A DNA stretch of 6,340 nt from positions 1-6,340 of the forward strand of contig CAMNMI010000052.1 of assembly GCA_946544555.1 (NCBI GenBank). Direction: 5' to 3'. Below are positions 6,189 through 6,340 of this stretch, piece by piece. The stretch is from an uncultured Rickettsiales bacterium. GTDB taxonomy: Bacteria > Pseudomonadota > Alphaproteobacteria > Rickettsiales > Deianiraeaceae. The position numbers and the translations under genes were made by a program. Every line of letters starts with the position of its first letter. Within the stretch, counting starts at the first letter, position 1. A model generated the notes under the pieces. It was not told the DNA's origin. It saw only the letters and a list, made by a program, of their open reading frames with translations, and did no database searches.

Positions 6189-6216
6189 AATATAGCAAAT
6201 TTTAATCATTAATCAA
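6189..6216 (-). promoter_or_regulatory. Candidate promoter for the 134-aa gene
   Basis: On the minus strand, TTGATT (6216-6211) is followed after 16 bp by TATATT (6194-6189): 4/6 and 5/6 matches to the sigma-70 boxes. Predicted transcription start is near 6182, about 7 nt before the ATG. The region is very AT-rich, so a chance match cannot be excluded. Confidence 0.45.
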
Positions 6217-6219
6217 TAA

Positions 6220-6339
6220 TCAAATCACATCAAAATATCTATTGACCCTTTGGGAAATGTAATCTTTTCCGCAGTTTAAATAGCTTGGCACACGCTCGGA
6301 AATGACAACATCACCGCGTCTGTCAATGGTTTTTATAGC
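6220..6339 (-). CDS. C-terminal fragment of an unidentified protein (starts beyond window)
   Basis: A minus-strand frame is open from the right edge to a TGA at 6220-6222, giving 39 residues that include TIDRRGDVVISERVPSYL and NCGKDYISQRVNRYFDVI. The DNA here is richer in G+C and in balanced codons than the adjacent spacer, and the open frame ends just where the sequence turns AT-rich, as expected at the end of a gene. It lies 44 bp upstream of the 134-aa gene on the same strand. There is too little sequence to name a family, and no start codon is in view. Confidence 0.5.
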   Translation of the reverse strand, partial: AIKTIDRRGDVVISERVPSYLNCGKDYISQRVNRYFDVI

Positions 6340-6340
6340 A

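Overview
The window looks like part of a small, AT-rich bacterial chromosome, most likely an alphaproteobacterium or a similar gram-negative with a streamlined genome. The evidence is an FtsZ with a long charged C-terminal linker (over 130 residues before the window ends), ISC-type iron-sulfur proteins, an E. coli-sized ThyA, tight gene packing, weak Shine-Dalgarno signals and frequent A/T runs. The lineage is an inference; no rRNA or tRNA is present to confirm it.

Layout: positions 1-1373 hold ftsZ on the minus strand, running off the left edge. An 87-bp divergent spacer separates it from an unrecognised 211-aa gene at 1461-2096 (+) with an Asn/Gln-rich second half. Then, all on the plus strand, come thyA (2163-2957, dTMP synthesis), thiL (2960-3907, thiamine monophosphate kinase, 2 bp after thyA), a gene fusing IscU to an IscA-like domain (4042-4830), and prmC (4827-5678, release-factor glutamine methyltransferase, 4-bp overlap with the fusion gene). 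Facing prmC on the minus strand is an unrecognised 134-aa gene (5771-6175). Behind it is the 39-residue C-terminal end of another minus-strand gene (6220-6339).

The plus-strand genes are housekeeping functions: nucleotide, cofactor and Fe-S metabolism plus translation termination. They do not form one recognisable pathway. The two features that do not look routine are the IscU-IscA fusion and a pair of 87-bp, about 68% G+C, imperfectly palindromic repeats. The repeats lie in opposite orientation at 3907-3993 and 5681-5767 and differ at only two bases. They bracket the iscUA-prmC pair exactly, one copy starting on the last base of the thiL stop codon and the other lying between the convergent stop codons of prmC and the 134-aa gene. 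They resemble a REP/MITE or RPE-like interspersed element. A promoter-like TTGACA box lies just downstream of the first copy, so iscUA-prmC may be a separate transcription unit.

There is no gene-free stretch longer than 300 bases. I saw no tRNA, rRNA, CRISPR array, transposase or complete insertion sequence.
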